A stretch of 54,277 nt of DNA from CAYYVJ01 sp964475115 (GCA_964475115.1 CAYYVJ010000004.1:1-54277); one strand, 5' to 3'; positions 16,943 to 26,391 are shown, counted from the stretch's first letter. The notes: a model not told the origin generated them from the letters alone. A program made the numbers and translations.

Positions 16943-18343
16943 TTAACTAATTTTTCTAATATCACTTGATTTATAGACACATTCTCTAGCTTCTTGTAAA
17001 CTTTCAAATTCTCCTGCTCCTAACATCTGAGCTAAAATATTTCCCATAGAAGTTGCTTCTGATAAGCCTACATGCAGTTCTTTACCTGACATGGTGGCAG
17101 TCAATTCATTTAAATATTCCGCATTTGAACCTCCACCAACTATATAGATCTTTGAATATGTTTTATTCATAATCTCTTCTATCTCCTTAACTGCTTTTGT
17201 ATATCCAACAGCTAAGCTTTTATATACACATGCAGATAATTCTCCATCTGTACTAGGTACTGGTTGATTCGTATCTCTACAATGCTTTTTAATGGCCTCT
17301 ATCATGCTTTCAGGAGCCAAAAAGGTATCATCATAGACATTTACAATAGAAGAAAATTCGTCGTTCTCTGCCGCAATCTCGCAGAGTTTTGCAAAACTAT
17401 ATTTGTTATTCAATTCTTTCTTTACACACTGAATCATCCAGAGTCCCATAATGTTTTTCAAATAGCGATAACGATATTCATAACCACCTTCATTTGTATA
17501 GTTATTTTCCATACTTAATTTTGATGTATTCGGAAGCAAACTTTCTATACCAAGGAGTGACCAGGTTCCTGAACTAATATAGATATAATCATCATCATTT
17601 GAGGGAACGGCAAGTACTGCAGAAGCTGTATCATGTGTAGCAGGTAATACTACATTGCAAGAAAATCCAACTTCATCCTCTAGCTCTTTTTTTAACTGAC
17701 CAACTACTGTTTTAGGCAAAGAGATTTCTTTAAAAATTTCTTTTTTATATCCCAATAATTCTATTAGTTCATAATCCCAATCATTTGATTCTATATTTAC
17801 AAGCTGCGTTGTAGTGGCATTGGTATATTCAGAACGCATTTGTCCAGTTAATAAATAATTAAAATAATCTGGTATCATAAGTAAGGATTCTGCACTTTCC
17901 ATGAGCTCTGGATTATTTTGTTTTATAGCCATAAGCTGATAGATTGAATTAAACATTTGCTTCTGGATTCCAGTTCGAGCATATAAATCATCTAAGCTTA
18001 TCTTTTCATATACCTTTTTATCCATATCAGTTGTTCTAGCATCACGATAAGCTACTGTATCTCCTAAGACATTACCCATGTTATCTAAGAGTACAAAATC
18101 AACTGCCCAAGTATCAATCCCCATTGTCTCTGGTATTTTATTTACGCGTTTACATTCTTTTAACCCAGTTACTATTTCTTTAAATAGTTCATCTAGATTC
18201 CAACAAAGATGACCATTCTTTTCTTCAATACCATTTTCAAATCGATATATCTCTTCTAGCTGAATCTTTCCATCTTTCAGCGTTCCTAAAATATGTCTTC
18301 CACTTGAAGCACCTATGTCAATAGCCAAATAATATTTCTGCAA
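16943..18343 (-). CDS. rhaB: rhamnulokinase
   Basis: FGGY-family sugar kinase that phosphorylates L-rhamnulose with ATP. The N-terminal phosphate loop region is AIDIGASSGRH, followed by WNLDELFKEI and the sugar-binding GIDTWAVDF; the C-terminal ATP site contains IYIVGGGSNAEYLNELTA. 466 residues, slightly shorter than E. coli (489), as in other Firmicutes. The start codon is TTG, preceded by AGGGAG about 9 nt upstream; no better ATG lies nearby, so initiation may be weak. It is the first gene of the rha operon, downstream of the AraC-type regulator and its terminator. Confidence 0.97.
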   Translation of the reverse strand: MQKYYLAIDIGASSGRHILGTLKDGKIQLEEIYRFENGIEEKNGHLCWNLDELFKEIVTGLKECKRVNKIPETMGIDTWAVDFVLLDNMGNVLGDTVAYRDARTTDMDKKVYEKISLDDLYARTGIQKQMFNSIYQLMAIKQNNPELMESAESLLMIPDYFNYLLTGQMRSEYTNATTTQLVNIESNDWDYELIELLGYKKEIFKEISLPKTVVGQLKKELEDEVGFSCNVVLPATHDTASAVLAVPSNDDDYIYISSGTWSLLGIESLLPNTSKLSMENNYTNEGGYEYRYRYLKNIMGLWMIQCVKKELNNKYSFAKLCEIAAENDEFSSIVNVYDDTFLAPESMIEAIKKHCRDTNQPVPSTDGELSACVYKSLAVGYTKAVKEIEEIMNKTYSKIYIVGGGSNAEYLNELTATMSGKELHVGLSEATSMGNILAQMLGAGEFESLQEARECVYKSSDIRKIS

Positions 18344-18423
18344 TTATAACAGCTCCCTTCTTATCTTTTTATATAATAATCATCCTATCTCTCTATTAAT
18401 AATTCTAACACTTTATAGGAAAC

Positions 18424-18462
18424 AAATAAGGACGATATTTATTAAAAATACCGTCCTTATTT
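18424..18462 (-). terminator. terminator overlapping the stop of the AraC-type regulator
   Basis: A 17-bp stem (18424-18440 with 18446-18462) with a 5-nt loop; the sole imperfect pair is a G-U wobble on the minus strand. Its first arm contains the regulator's stop codon. A moderately T-rich tail follows. It insulates the regulator from rhaB, so the rha operon needs its own promoter between 18344 and 18423. Confidence 0.85.
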
Positions 18463-19434
18463 GCCAATATATTTTTTATTCTTTTCACGATAAACCTTTG
18501 GTGTCATTCCATATATTTTTTTAAATAATCTATGAAAATAACTTGTGTTTTCATAGCCGACGGCAATTATAATATTTTCAACTGTAAGTGTTGTTGTAGT
18601 CAAAAGATAAACCGCTTGATTCAATCGCTTTGTTTGCAAAAGTTCATTAAATGTTTTCTTTGTCTGTTTTTTTACTATTTTACTTAGTTGATACACGGGT
18701 TGCTTTAATTGCTCTGAAATCTCCGTCAAACGTGCTGTTTTATAGTTTTCATCGATATAACGAAGAACCGACATTGCCATATTTTGTTCATATTGAATTG
18801 GATTATTTCGATCAATTCGATCACTATTATTAACCAGATGCAGAAATAATAGTCCCATTGTAGTCTGGTTCATCTGCCTCTTGTTCGCTTGCTTATTCAT
18901 GATAGACCAAATCAGATTTTCCATTAAATTTTGAATAGGTAACACATCGTTAACCTTAAAGTGCAAATAATCCATACGATAAACATCCCTTGTTAGTGTT
19001 CCAACAATAAAATCTCTAAGAATATTTTCTCCTTCTATCATGGTAAAAGCCAGGTCAAAAAATTCTGGTAGAATAATAAAATTAACTGCTATGTCATCTA
19101 TCCCCGCTGGCTTGATTTCCTGATAAGCATTTTGATTTAAGAAAAGTATCTCTCCAGTTTTTAAAACCAACTCACTTTTATCATTTATGATATGAGTGGT
19201 TTCTCCAGAGCACATATAGATAATTTCAATATAATTGTGCCTATGCTTTGGAAAACTCACAAATCGCGTATGAAGTCTAATATCAATTAGTTTCCCTTTT
19301 TCAAGCATTCTCCCACTATCAATTACAAAATCCTTACCTTCTGTGTAAATCCCTTGATCAATATTGCTCCCGTGGAGCAGATCACGTTCTTCTACAGTTA
19401 TTTCTTTTAGTTTATCTAAAAGTTCCTTCTTCAT
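18457..19434 (-). CDS. AraC-family transcriptional regulator, probably of rhamnose genes
   Basis: About 325 residues from the chosen start: an N-terminal cupin sensor (FPKHRHNYIEIIYMCSGE, then LKTGEILFLNQNAYQEI) and a C-terminal pair of helix-turn-helix motifs, ending with VGYENTSYFHRLFKKIYGMTP, the AraC/XylS signature. The ATG at 19434 has AGGGA upstream; the longer reading from 19542 adds 36 residues with no resemblance to the cupin. Its position directly before rhaBAD and the sugar-sensing fold suggest it activates the rha operon when L-rhamnose is present, as RhaS/RhaR do. The effector is inferred from context only. Confidence 0.9.
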   Translation of the reverse strand: MKKELLDKLKEITVEERDLLHGSNIDQGIYTEGKDFVIDSGRMLEKGKLIDIRLHTRFVSFPKHRHNYIEIIYMCSGETTHIINDKSELVLKTGEILFLNQNAYQEIKPAGIDDIAVNFIILPEFFDLAFTMIEGENILRDFIVGTLTRDVYRMDYLHFKVNDVLPIQNLMENLIWSIMNKQANKRQMNQTTMGLLFLHLVNNSDRIDRNNPIQYEQNMAMSVLRYIDENYKTARLTEISEQLKQPVYQLSKIVKKQTKKTFNELLQTKRLNQAVYLLTTTTLTVENIIIAVGYENTSYFHRLFKKIYGMTPKVYREKNKKYIGK

Positions 19435-19547
19435 TGTTCTTTCCCTATCGATCCGATTATTAGTTTCATATTCATTTATACATTCTACTTTATCAGATTT
19501 CCAGTTGTATAACAAGATGTCTATAGTTAAAAAATTTTTCAAGTCTC

Positions 19548-19576
19548 TTTACATCTAATATATTAAATGATATGCT
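19548..19576 (+). promoter_or_regulatory. promoter candidate for the DUF4364 gene
   Basis: TTTACA (19548-19553) and TATGCT (19571-19576) with a 17-nt spacer, ending 42 nt before the ATG at 19619. Each box matches consensus at four or five of six positions. The region also serves the divergent AraC gene. Confidence 0.45.
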
Positions 19577-19618
19577 ACATTATAAACTATCTTATAAAAA
19601 TCAAGGAGGAATAATACT

Positions 19619-20134
19619 ATGTCTACTGAAGCTTTGACATTATATAAATTAATCGTCCTATATATGTTAAATAAAGTAAATTTCCCTTTGACGAATGCTC
19701 AAATTTCCGAATTTGTCTTGGGGAAAGAATATACTACTTATTTTACATTACAAGAAGCTGTTTTAGATTTAGAAGAGGCGAACTTTATTCAAATAAAGTC
19801 TATACGAAACACCTCTTACTGTCATATTACACCCGAAGGAAAAGAAACTTTAGGATTTTTTGATAATAAAATCTCCGATTCCATTAAAGAAGATATCGAT
19901 AAGTACTTATCAGAGAACAAGTATGAATTACGAGATGAGGTAAGCAATCTTGCTGATTTTTACAAATCTACTAGTGGTGAATATACCGTTCATTGTCAGG
20001 TAAAGGAAGGGAAAAACACACTTATAGAATTGAATCTTTCTGTACCGTCTGAAGATCAAGCTGAAATCATGTGTAATAAATGGAAGAACTCAAGCCAGGA
20101 TATTTATGCATATATAATGAAAACATTAATGTAA
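19619..20134 (+). CDS. DUF4364 family winged-helix protein
   Basis: A 171-residue soluble protein typical of Lachnospiraceae and relatives. The first 80 residues look like a winged helix: LYKLIVLYMLNKVNFPLTNAQISEFVL, then a basic and aromatic wing ending in YCHITPEGKETLGFF. This resembles PadR/MarR-type DNA-binding folds. The C-terminal half is an alpha/beta domain of unknown role. AAGGAGG lies 9 nt before the ATG. It stands alone on the plus strand, divergent from the AraC regulator and convergent with ysxC, sharing a bidirectional terminator with the latter. A transcription regulator is plausible, but no target is known. Confidence 0.85.
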   Translation: MSTEALTLYKLIVLYMLNKVNFPLTNAQISEFVLGKEYTTYFTLQEAVLDLEEANFIQIKSIRNTSYCHITPEGKETLGFFDNKISDSIKEDIDKYLSENKYELRDEVSNLADFYKSTSGEYTVHCQVKEGKNTLIELNLSVPSEDQAEIMCNKWKNSSQDIYAYIMKTLM

Positions 20135-20164
20135 AAAGGGAAATCGATATACGATTTCCCTTTT
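20134..20164. terminator. bidirectional terminator between DUF4364 and ysxC
   Basis: A perfect 13-bp stem (20134-20146 with 20152-20164) and a 5-nt loop, A-run on the left and T-run on the right, between two convergent genes only 32 nt apart. It overlaps the last base of the DUF4364 gene. Confidence 0.93.
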
Positions 20165-20166
20165 AC

Positions 20167-20754
20167 TTACTCTATTATGAGATTGTCAATCATTGACCAG
20201 ATTTCATCTCTTCCTTGCTTTGTTTCTGCTGAAAAAGGAATAAGGATGCTATCTGAATCCAATTTTAAAGTATCTCTTATAATCTTAATATGCTTTTGGA
20301 CCTGACTTCGCTTTATTTTATCTAACTTTGTAGCAATAATAATAGGATGGAATCCATTATGGTTAATCCAATCATACATGTTTCTATCATTTTCTGAAGG
20401 CTCATGACGAATATCAATTAATAGAAATACTGCTTTTAACTGCTTTGAATTTTTTAAATAATTTTCTATCATAACGCCCCATTTTTTTTTGGCTTCTAAG
20501 GACACTTTGGCATAACCATATCCAGGAAGATCCACAAAATAAAGCTGTTCATTAATATTATAGAAATTCAGGGTTTGGGTCTTTCCAGGTTGCGAAGAGG
20601 TTCTGGCATATGACTTTCTATTTATTAATCCATTTATCAACGAAGACTTACCTACATTTGATTTACCTACGAAGGCTACCTCTGCTTTTGTATTCTCAGG
20701 TATCGTACTAGTGATTCCACATACCGTTTCTAAATTAACACTCTTTATTACCAT
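20167..20754 (-). CDS. ysxC: ribosome biogenesis GTP-binding protein YsxC/EngB
   Basis: TRAFAC-class GTPase needed for assembly of the 50S subunit. The P-loop is GKSNVGKSS at residues 30-38; switch I includes TSSQPGKTQT; the G3 motif is DLPGYGYA; G4 is ATKLDKI. About 195 residues from the ATG at 20754, the usual length. The longer reading starts at a GTG with no ribosome site and only adds the residues encoding GGAG. It follows lon after 24 nt, the same order as in Bacillus (lon-ysxC). Confidence 0.97.
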   Translation of the reverse strand: MVIKSVNLETVCGITSTIPENTKAEVAFVGKSNVGKSSLINGLINRKSYARTSSQPGKTQTLNFYNINEQLYFVDLPGYGYAKVSLEAKKKWGVMIENYLKNSKQLKAVFLLIDIRHEPSENDRNMYDWINHNGFHPIIIATKLDKIKRSQVQKHIKIIRDTLKLDSDSILIPFSAETKQGRDEIWSMIDNLIIE

Positions 20755-20778
20755 TAATTTCCCACACTCCTTCACTTC

Positions 20779-23106
20779 TTATGCTTCTTCCATCAAGATT
20801 CCGTGACGAATCACCTCATCCATTGTATTTACAAAGGTAATCGTTATTCCTTTTTTTATTTCACTTGATATCTCGTCTACGTCTCTTCTGTTTTTTTCTG
20901 GAACAAGTACAGTTTTAATATTTGCCATTTTAGCTGCTAATATCTTTTCTTTTAAACCACCAATCGGAAGCACTCTTCCTCTTAATGTAATCTCTCCTGT
21001 CATCGCTAAGTCAGCACGTACAGGCTTTTTAATCATTGCTGATAACATGGCTATTGCCATAGTAATACCTGCAGATGGTCCATCTTTCGGTACTGCACCT
21101 TCTGGGATATGTATGTGAATATCATTTTTCTCAAAATAATCCACTGCGATCTCATACTGGTCTGCTATGGAACGAATATAACTCATTCCCGCTTGGGCGG
21201 ATTCTTTCATAACCTCCCCTAGCTTACCAGTTAATTTCAAATTCCCTTTTCCTGGCATAGAATTCACTTCAATCTGTAATGTATCGCCACCTACACTGGT
21301 CCATGCAAGTCCTCTTGCAATACCAATTTCCGGTGCTTCATTCGCTACATCAAAAACATATTTTTCTTTCCCAAGATATTTTTTCAAGCTACTTTCTGTA
21401 ATTCGAATTACTGACTTTTTATTTTCTAAAATTTCCCTAGCAGCTTTTCTACAGATTTCCCCTATTTTTCTTTCAAGATTTCTCACACCAGCTTCTCTTG
21501 TATAACTGTGAATCATAAGCTCCAGTGCTTTATCTGATATAGTCAATTGCTCTTCTTTCAATCCATGTTTCTCAATCTGTTTCGTTATCAAATGCTCTCT
21601 AGCTATATGAGCTTTTTCATTTTCTGTATAGCTACTCACTTCAATCAGTTCCATACGATCCAAAAGTGGTCGTGGAATATCAGAAACTGCATTTGCTGTG
21701 GCAATAAATAAGACTTCGGATAGATCTACTGGTATCTCAATGTAGTGGTCACGAAACTTAGAGTTTTGTTCTGAGTCTAGTACCTCTAATAAAGCTGCAG
21801 AAGTATCGCCTCTATAATCACCACTTGACTTATCTATTTCATCCAAAAGAATCAAAGGATTTTTAACTCCTGCGTTACGAAGTCCTGCTGCAATTCTTCC
21901 AGGCATCGCTCCCACATAAGTTCTTCTATGTCCTCTTATCTCAGCTTCATCTTTTACTCCACCAAGAGAAATACGAACATACTTTTTATCTAGTGCTCTC
22001 GCCACTGATCTTGCGATAGAAGTCTTTCCAGTTCCCGGAGGTCCAACCAAACAAATAATAGGACTATCTCCTTTTGCTGTCAATGATCTAACTGCTAAAA
22101 ATTCTAGAACTCTATCTTTTACCTTTTCAAGTCCATAATGATCTTCATCTAAAATCATAGCAGCATTTTTTAAATCTTTATTGTCTTTTGATGCCTTATC
22201 CCATGGCATATCTAAAAGTGTCTCAATATAGGTACGTATTACACCGTTTTCAGAGGTATTAGACGAAATGCTCTTTAGTCTATCGATTTCTTTCTGAATT
22301 TTTTCTTTTATCTCTTTATCAGCTTTTAACTTTTTAAGCTTCTTAACATATTGATCAGCATCCGATAAAGTCGTATCATCGCCTAACTCTTCGCGAATCA
22401 ATTTCATTTGCTCACGTAAGATATAATCTTTTTGATTTTTATCTACTCTTTGTTTTACTTGATCTTGAAATTCTTTACGAATTCTCATTACTTCAATTTC
22501 ATTACTTAAAATCCTAGTAACTTGCTCGTATTTTACACTTAAATCTACCGCCTCTAACAGACGTTGCTTTTCTTCATATTCGATCGGAATATGAACTCCA
22601 ACTTGATCTAACAGTTCATCAATCGTCTTTGCTTCTTTTAAGACTTTTAGAGTATCCTGATTTACTTTAGGATTCACCAAATTATATCTAGATAATAATT
22701 CTTTTACAATGCGCATCATTGCTTCTTTTGTAATATCATCTAAATCTGAGCTATCAAGCTCATCTATTAATTGAATTTCTCCAATTAATGCGGTTTCTTC
22801 ATCAGTAAATCCAATTAGCTCACCACGCATTTTCCCTTCGATCAGGACACGAATAATATTGTTTGGCAGCTTTATAAGTTGCTTAACAATAGCTATTGTT
22901 CCCATCTTATATAAATCATCGAAGGAGGGGTCATCCCCCTCCCCATCTTTTTGTGTAACCAAAAATACTTTTTGGTCTGAAATCATTGCTTTTTCTAAAG
23001 CATTTACTGATTTTGTTCTACTTACATCAAAATGTACGATCATATTGGGGAGAATGGTGATACCCCTAAGTGCAATTACGGGCAATATAATCATTTTATT
23101 TTCCAT
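20779..23106 (-). CDS. lon: ATP-dependent protease Lon (LonA)
   Basis: Cytoplasmic quality-control protease, 775 residues, soluble LonA type. Order: N-terminal substrate domain (residues 1-200), coiled helices, AAA+ module with Walker A GPPGTGKTS and Walker B LILLDEIDK, then the serine-lysine protease domain with S678 in PKDGPSAGITMA and K719 in GGLKEKILAA. The gene follows clpX by 13 nt and precedes ysxC. No CtsR or CIRCE heat-shock operator is evident upstream of this cluster, so heat control cannot be read here. Confidence 0.99.
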   Translation of the reverse strand: MENKMIILPVIALRGITILPNMIVHFDVSRTKSVNALEKAMISDQKVFLVTQKDGEGDDPSFDDLYKMGTIAIVKQLIKLPNNIIRVLIEGKMRGELIGFTDEETALIGEIQLIDELDSSDLDDITKEAMMRIVKELLSRYNLVNPKVNQDTLKVLKEAKTIDELLDQVGVHIPIEYEEKQRLLEAVDLSVKYEQVTRILSNEIEVMRIRKEFQDQVKQRVDKNQKDYILREQMKLIREELGDDTTLSDADQYVKKLKKLKADKEIKEKIQKEIDRLKSISSNTSENGVIRTYIETLLDMPWDKASKDNKDLKNAAMILDEDHYGLEKVKDRVLEFLAVRSLTAKGDSPIICLVGPPGTGKTSIARSVARALDKKYVRISLGGVKDEAEIRGHRRTYVGAMPGRIAAGLRNAGVKNPLILLDEIDKSSGDYRGDTSAALLEVLDSEQNSKFRDHYIEIPVDLSEVLFIATANAVSDIPRPLLDRMELIEVSSYTENEKAHIAREHLITKQIEKHGLKEEQLTISDKALELMIHSYTREAGVRNLERKIGEICRKAAREILENKKSVIRITESSLKKYLGKEKYVFDVANEAPEIGIARGLAWTSVGGDTLQIEVNSMPGKGNLKLTGKLGEVMKESAQAGMSYIRSIADQYEIAVDYFEKNDIHIHIPEGAVPKDGPSAGITMAIAMLSAMIKKPVRADLAMTGEITLRGRVLPIGGLKEKILAAKMANIKTVLVPEKNRRDVDEISSEIKKGITITFVNTMDEVIRHGILMEEA

Positions 23107-23119
23107 GATTTTCTCTCCC

Positions 23120-24415
23120 TTATGCGATTTCGTCCTTATCCTTCCCTAGTAAATTGTGGGTTATGGACTTTCTCTTTGACTTTGTCTCTTTATAAATAAG
23201 TTCAGGTTCTCCTAAACCTTCTACAGCTTCTTTGGTAATAATACATTTTACAATTGTATCATCAGAAGGAATCTGGAACATAACATCCATCATAGCCTTC
23301 TCCATAATTGCTCGCAAACCTCTCGCACCTGTCTTTTGTTCTAGTGCCTGTTTTGCTATGATACTAATTGCATCTTCTGTAAACTCTAATTCTACATTAT
23401 CTAATTCAAAAAGCTTTTGATACTGTTTAATAATAGCATTTTTAGGCTCTCTTAATATACGAATTAGGGCTTCTTCATCTAATAATTCCAAGGAAACAGT
23501 TACAGGTACACGACCCACAAATTCTGGAATCAATCCATATTTAATGAAATCTTGTGGCATTACCTTCTGTAACAATTCTCCTAATTTCTTTTCATCTTTT
23601 GTATCAATAACTGCATTAAATCCAATGGATTTTTGATCCATTCTAGATTCAATAACTTTTTCCAAGCCATCAAATGCACCACCACAAATAAACAAAATAT
23701 TAGTTGTGTCTATCTGAAGTAACTCCTGATGAGGATGCTTTCTTCCACCTTGAGGTGGAACAGAAGCCGTAGTTCCTTCTAATATTTTTAAAAGTGCTTG
23801 CTGTACGCCTTCACCTGATACATCTCTAGTAATGGATACATTTTCTGATTTCTTTGTTATTTTATCTATTTCATCAACATAGATGATTCCATATTGCGCT
23901 CTTTCAATGTCACCATCAGCTGATTGAATTAATTTCAATAATATATTTTCAACATCTTCGCCTACATAACCTGCTTCTGTAAGTGCAGTCGCATCTGTAA
24001 TAGCAAAAGGAACATTCAATAACTTAGCTAATGTTTGTGCTAAAAATGTCTTTCCTGACCCAGTAGGACCCACCATCAAAATATTGCTTTTTTGTATCTC
24101 TACGTCTAAATCGCTTCCAGACATAACTCTTTTATAATGATTGTATACTGCAACAGATAAAACCTTCTTTGCCTCATCTTGACCGATTACGTATTGGTCC
24201 AAAAAGTCCTTTATTTCTTTGGGTTTTATTAGATTAATTTCAAGATTTTCAGCTGTGTAATCATCAAATTCTTCTTCAATGATTTCAGCACATATATCTA
24301 CACATTCGTCACAAATGTAAGCACCGTTTGGACCTGCTATTAACTTTCTTACTTGGTCCTGGGTTTTATTACAAAAGGAGCATCTTAATTTCTTATCATC
24401 GAATTTTCCGGCCAT
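23120..24415 (-). CDS. clpX: ATP-dependent Clp protease ATP-binding subunit ClpX (canonical)
   Basis: Unfoldase partner of ClpP. Zinc-binding domain with C12, C15, C35 and C38; Walker A GPTGSGKT at 116-123; pore-1 loop GYVG at 149-152; RKH substrate loop at 225-227 (GGRKHPHQ); and the ClpP-docking IGF loop at 264-266. All loops needed for ssrA-tag recognition and ClpP binding are intact. 431 residues. GGAGG lies 7 nt before the ATG. It follows clpP but a hairpin terminator separates the two, so clpX and lon may be partly uncoupled from tig-clpP. A second, divergent ClpX lies at 30317-31729. Confidence 0.99.
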   Translation of the reverse strand: MAGKFDDKKLRCSFCNKTQDQVRKLIAGPNGAYICDECVDICAEIIEEEFDDYTAENLEINLIKPKEIKDFLDQYVIGQDEAKKVLSVAVYNHYKRVMSGSDLDVEIQKSNILMVGPTGSGKTFLAQTLAKLLNVPFAITDATALTEAGYVGEDVENILLKLIQSADGDIERAQYGIIYVDEIDKITKKSENVSITRDVSGEGVQQALLKILEGTTASVPPQGGRKHPHQELLQIDTTNILFICGGAFDGLEKVIESRMDQKSIGFNAVIDTKDEKKLGELLQKVMPQDFIKYGLIPEFVGRVPVTVSLELLDEEALIRILREPKNAIIKQYQKLFELDNVELEFTEDAISIIAKQALEQKTGARGLRAIMEKAMMDVMFQIPSDDTIVKCIITKEAVEGLGEPELIYKETKSKRKSITHNLLGKDKDEIA

Positions 24416-24460
24416 ATACCGTCCTCCATTTTCCGTACCTAACTATACTGTAATCTATTA

Positions 24461-24508
24461 AATAGGCTGTTGTACATGTCAAAAATTTTCTCATGACAAC
24501 AGCCTATT
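24461..24508 (-). terminator. hairpin between clpP and clpX
   Basis: A 17-bp stem with a single-base bulge (24461-24478 with 24492-24508), 11 nt past the clpP stop. The following tail (TTTAATAGATT) is only weakly T-rich, so partial termination or processing is as likely as full termination. Confidence 0.65.
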
Positions 24509-24518
24509 ATTTAATCTT

Positions 24519-25100
24519 TTAACGATTTGAGATTACGCTATCAATAATACCATATGCCTTTGCTTCTTCAGCACTCATATAATGATCTCTTTCAGTATCT
24601 ACTTCAACTACTTCTAGAGGCTTTCCAGTATTTTCTGATAATATAGTATTTAACTTTCTCTTTGTTTCAATAATTCTATCTGCAACAATCTTTATGTCTG
24701 TTGCCTGACCTTGTGCACCGCCTGATGGCTGGTGAATCATGATTTCCGCGTTAGGAAGAGCTAGTCTCTTGCCTTTTGCGCCACCTGCTAATAGAAAGGC
24801 ACCCATACTAGCAGCCATTCCTAAGCAAATAGTGGAAACATCACATTTAATGAAATTCATTGTATCATAGATTGCCATACCTGCGGTTACAGAACCACCA
24901 GGGCTATTAATATACAAATGAATGTCCTTTCCTGGATCTTCTGCTTCAAGAAATAACAACTGTGCAACGATTGAGCTTGCTGTTACTTCATTTACTTCTT
25001 CACCTAAAAATATAATTCTATCTTTTAATAATCTAGAATAAATATCATAGGATCTTTCTCCTCTGCTTGTCTGCTCTACTACATATGGAATTAAACTCAT
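24519..25100 (-). CDS. clpP: ATP-dependent Clp protease proteolytic subunit
   Basis: Serine peptidase forming the tetradecameric barrel. With the start at 25100 the protein is 193 residues and the catalytic triad falls at the canonical S98 (GMAASMGA), H123 (MIHQPSG) and D172 (ERDHY). The start is fixed by AAAGGAGGT 8 nt upstream; the longer reading from 25157 extends into tig. It lies 4 nt after the trigger factor stop. N-terminal residues MSLIPYVVEQTSRGERSYDI match the mature ClpP start, so little propeptide is removed. It can be loaded by either ClpX in this window. Confidence 0.99.
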   Translation of the reverse strand: MSLIPYVVEQTSRGERSYDIYSRLLKDRIIFLGEEVNEVTASSIVAQLLFLEAEDPGKDIHLYINSPGGSVTAGMAIYDTMNFIKCDVSTICLGMAASMGAFLLAGGAKGKRLALPNAEIMIHQPSGGAQGQATDIKIVADRIIETKRKLNTILSENTGKPLEVVEVDTERDHYMSAEEAKAYGIIDSVISNR

Positions 25101-25104
25101 ATAA

Positions 25105-26391
25105 TTATACCTCCTTTGCCTCCTTGGCAACCAAATCCACTGCTTTTTGAACAGCAATGTCTTGCTTCATCTGTTTCTTTTCATTTTCCCCCATGAATTC
25201 TTTAATCTGTGCAACTTCCATTTGGTAAGCTGCTGCCATATTACTTAATTCGGTTTCAATCTCTTCGTCTGATACTTGAATGTCTTCAGCTTTTGCAATT
25301 GCTTCTAATACTAATCTAGTTTCAATACGTTTTACTGCTTGAGGTTTCATATCTTCAATATATTTTTCTGCTGTCAATCCTGTAAATTGGAAATATTGTT
25401 CCAATGTAAGTCCTTGGTGTTCTAGTCTATGCGCAAAGTCATCAGCAATTTGTCTTGTCTGTGTCTCAATCATCGCTTCTGGGATTTCCATCTTAGCATT
25501 TTCAACAATTTTATCAATAATTTTATTTTCTTTTTCTGTAGCAGTTTCTTTTTCTTTTCTCTCAATAATCTTAGCCTTAATATCATCTTTATATTCAGCT
25601 AATGTATCAAAATCTGAAACATCTTCTGCAAATTCATCATCTAGCTCTGGAAGTTCTTTTTTCTTTATTTCATTTACAGTAACTTTAAATACTGCTTCTT
25701 TTCCTGCCAAATCAGGTGCATGGTATTCTTCTGGGAAAGTCACATTCACGTCTACTTCTTCTCCAGCTTTTACTCCAATTAATTGTTCCTCAAATCCAGG
25801 AATAAATTGACCTGAACCAATTGTTAAAGCATGGTTCTCATCTTTTCCACCTTCAAAAGCAACTCCATCTACAAATCCTTCATAATTAATGATGGCTTGG
25901 TCATCTTTTTCAACTGCTCTATCTTCTACTGTTACCATTCTTGAATTTTGTTCTCTTGCTTTGTCAAGTTCTGCAAGAACTTCTTCTTCAGTAGCTTCTA
26001 CTACAGATTTCTCTACTTCAATACCCTTATATTCACCAAGTGTTACTTCTGGTTTAATAGCTACTTCAGCTGTAAAGATAAAAGCTTTTCCTTTTTCCAA
26101 CTGTGTTACATCGATTTTAGGCTGGGACACGATTTCCAAACCACTTTCTTCTGCTGCTTTCTCATAAGCATCTGGAATAATGGCATTTGCTGCATCTTCA
26201 TAAAAAATGCTTGCACCATACATTTTTTCAATCATTTGGCGAGGAACTTTTCCTTTTCTAAATCCTGGAACACTAATCTGACCTCTATTTTTTAAGTATG
26301 CTCCTTGAATAGCTTTATCAAGTTCTTCTGCTGATGTTTCTATTGTAAGCTTTACCATATTTTTCTCTAAATTTTCCACCTGTAAACTCAT
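25105..26391 (-). CDS. tig: trigger factor (ribosome-associated chaperone and prolyl isomerase)
   Basis: Binds at the ribosome exit tunnel near L23. The N-terminal ribosome-binding domain carries the signature VPGFRKGKVPR; residues about 150-240 are the FKBP-type peptidyl-prolyl isomerase domain (DDQAIINYEGFVDG, ALTIGSGQFIPGFE); the rest is the helical C-terminal chaperone domain. 428 residues, normal. AAGGAGG lies about 10 nt before the ATG. A TATAAT at 26426-26431 upstream suggests that transcription of the tig-clpP unit starts here, though the -35 is poor. Confidence 0.98.
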   Translation of the reverse strand: MSLQVENLEKNMVKLTIETSAEELDKAIQGAYLKNRGQISVPGFRKGKVPRQMIEKMYGASIFYEDAANAIIPDAYEKAAEESGLEIVSQPKIDVTQLEKGKAFIFTAEVAIKPEVTLGEYKGIEVEKSVVEATEEEVLAELDKAREQNSRMVTVEDRAVEKDDQAIINYEGFVDGVAFEGGKDENHALTIGSGQFIPGFEEQLIGVKAGEEVDVNVTFPEEYHAPDLAGKEAVFKVTVNEIKKKELPELDDEFAEDVSDFDTLAEYKDDIKAKIIERKEKETATEKENKIIDKIVENAKMEIPEAMIETQTRQIADDFAHRLEHQGLTLEQYFQFTGLTAEKYIEDMKPQAVKRIETRLVLEAIAKAEDIQVSDEEIETELSNMAAAYQMEVAQIKEFMGENEKKQMKQDIAVQKAVDLVAKEAKEV

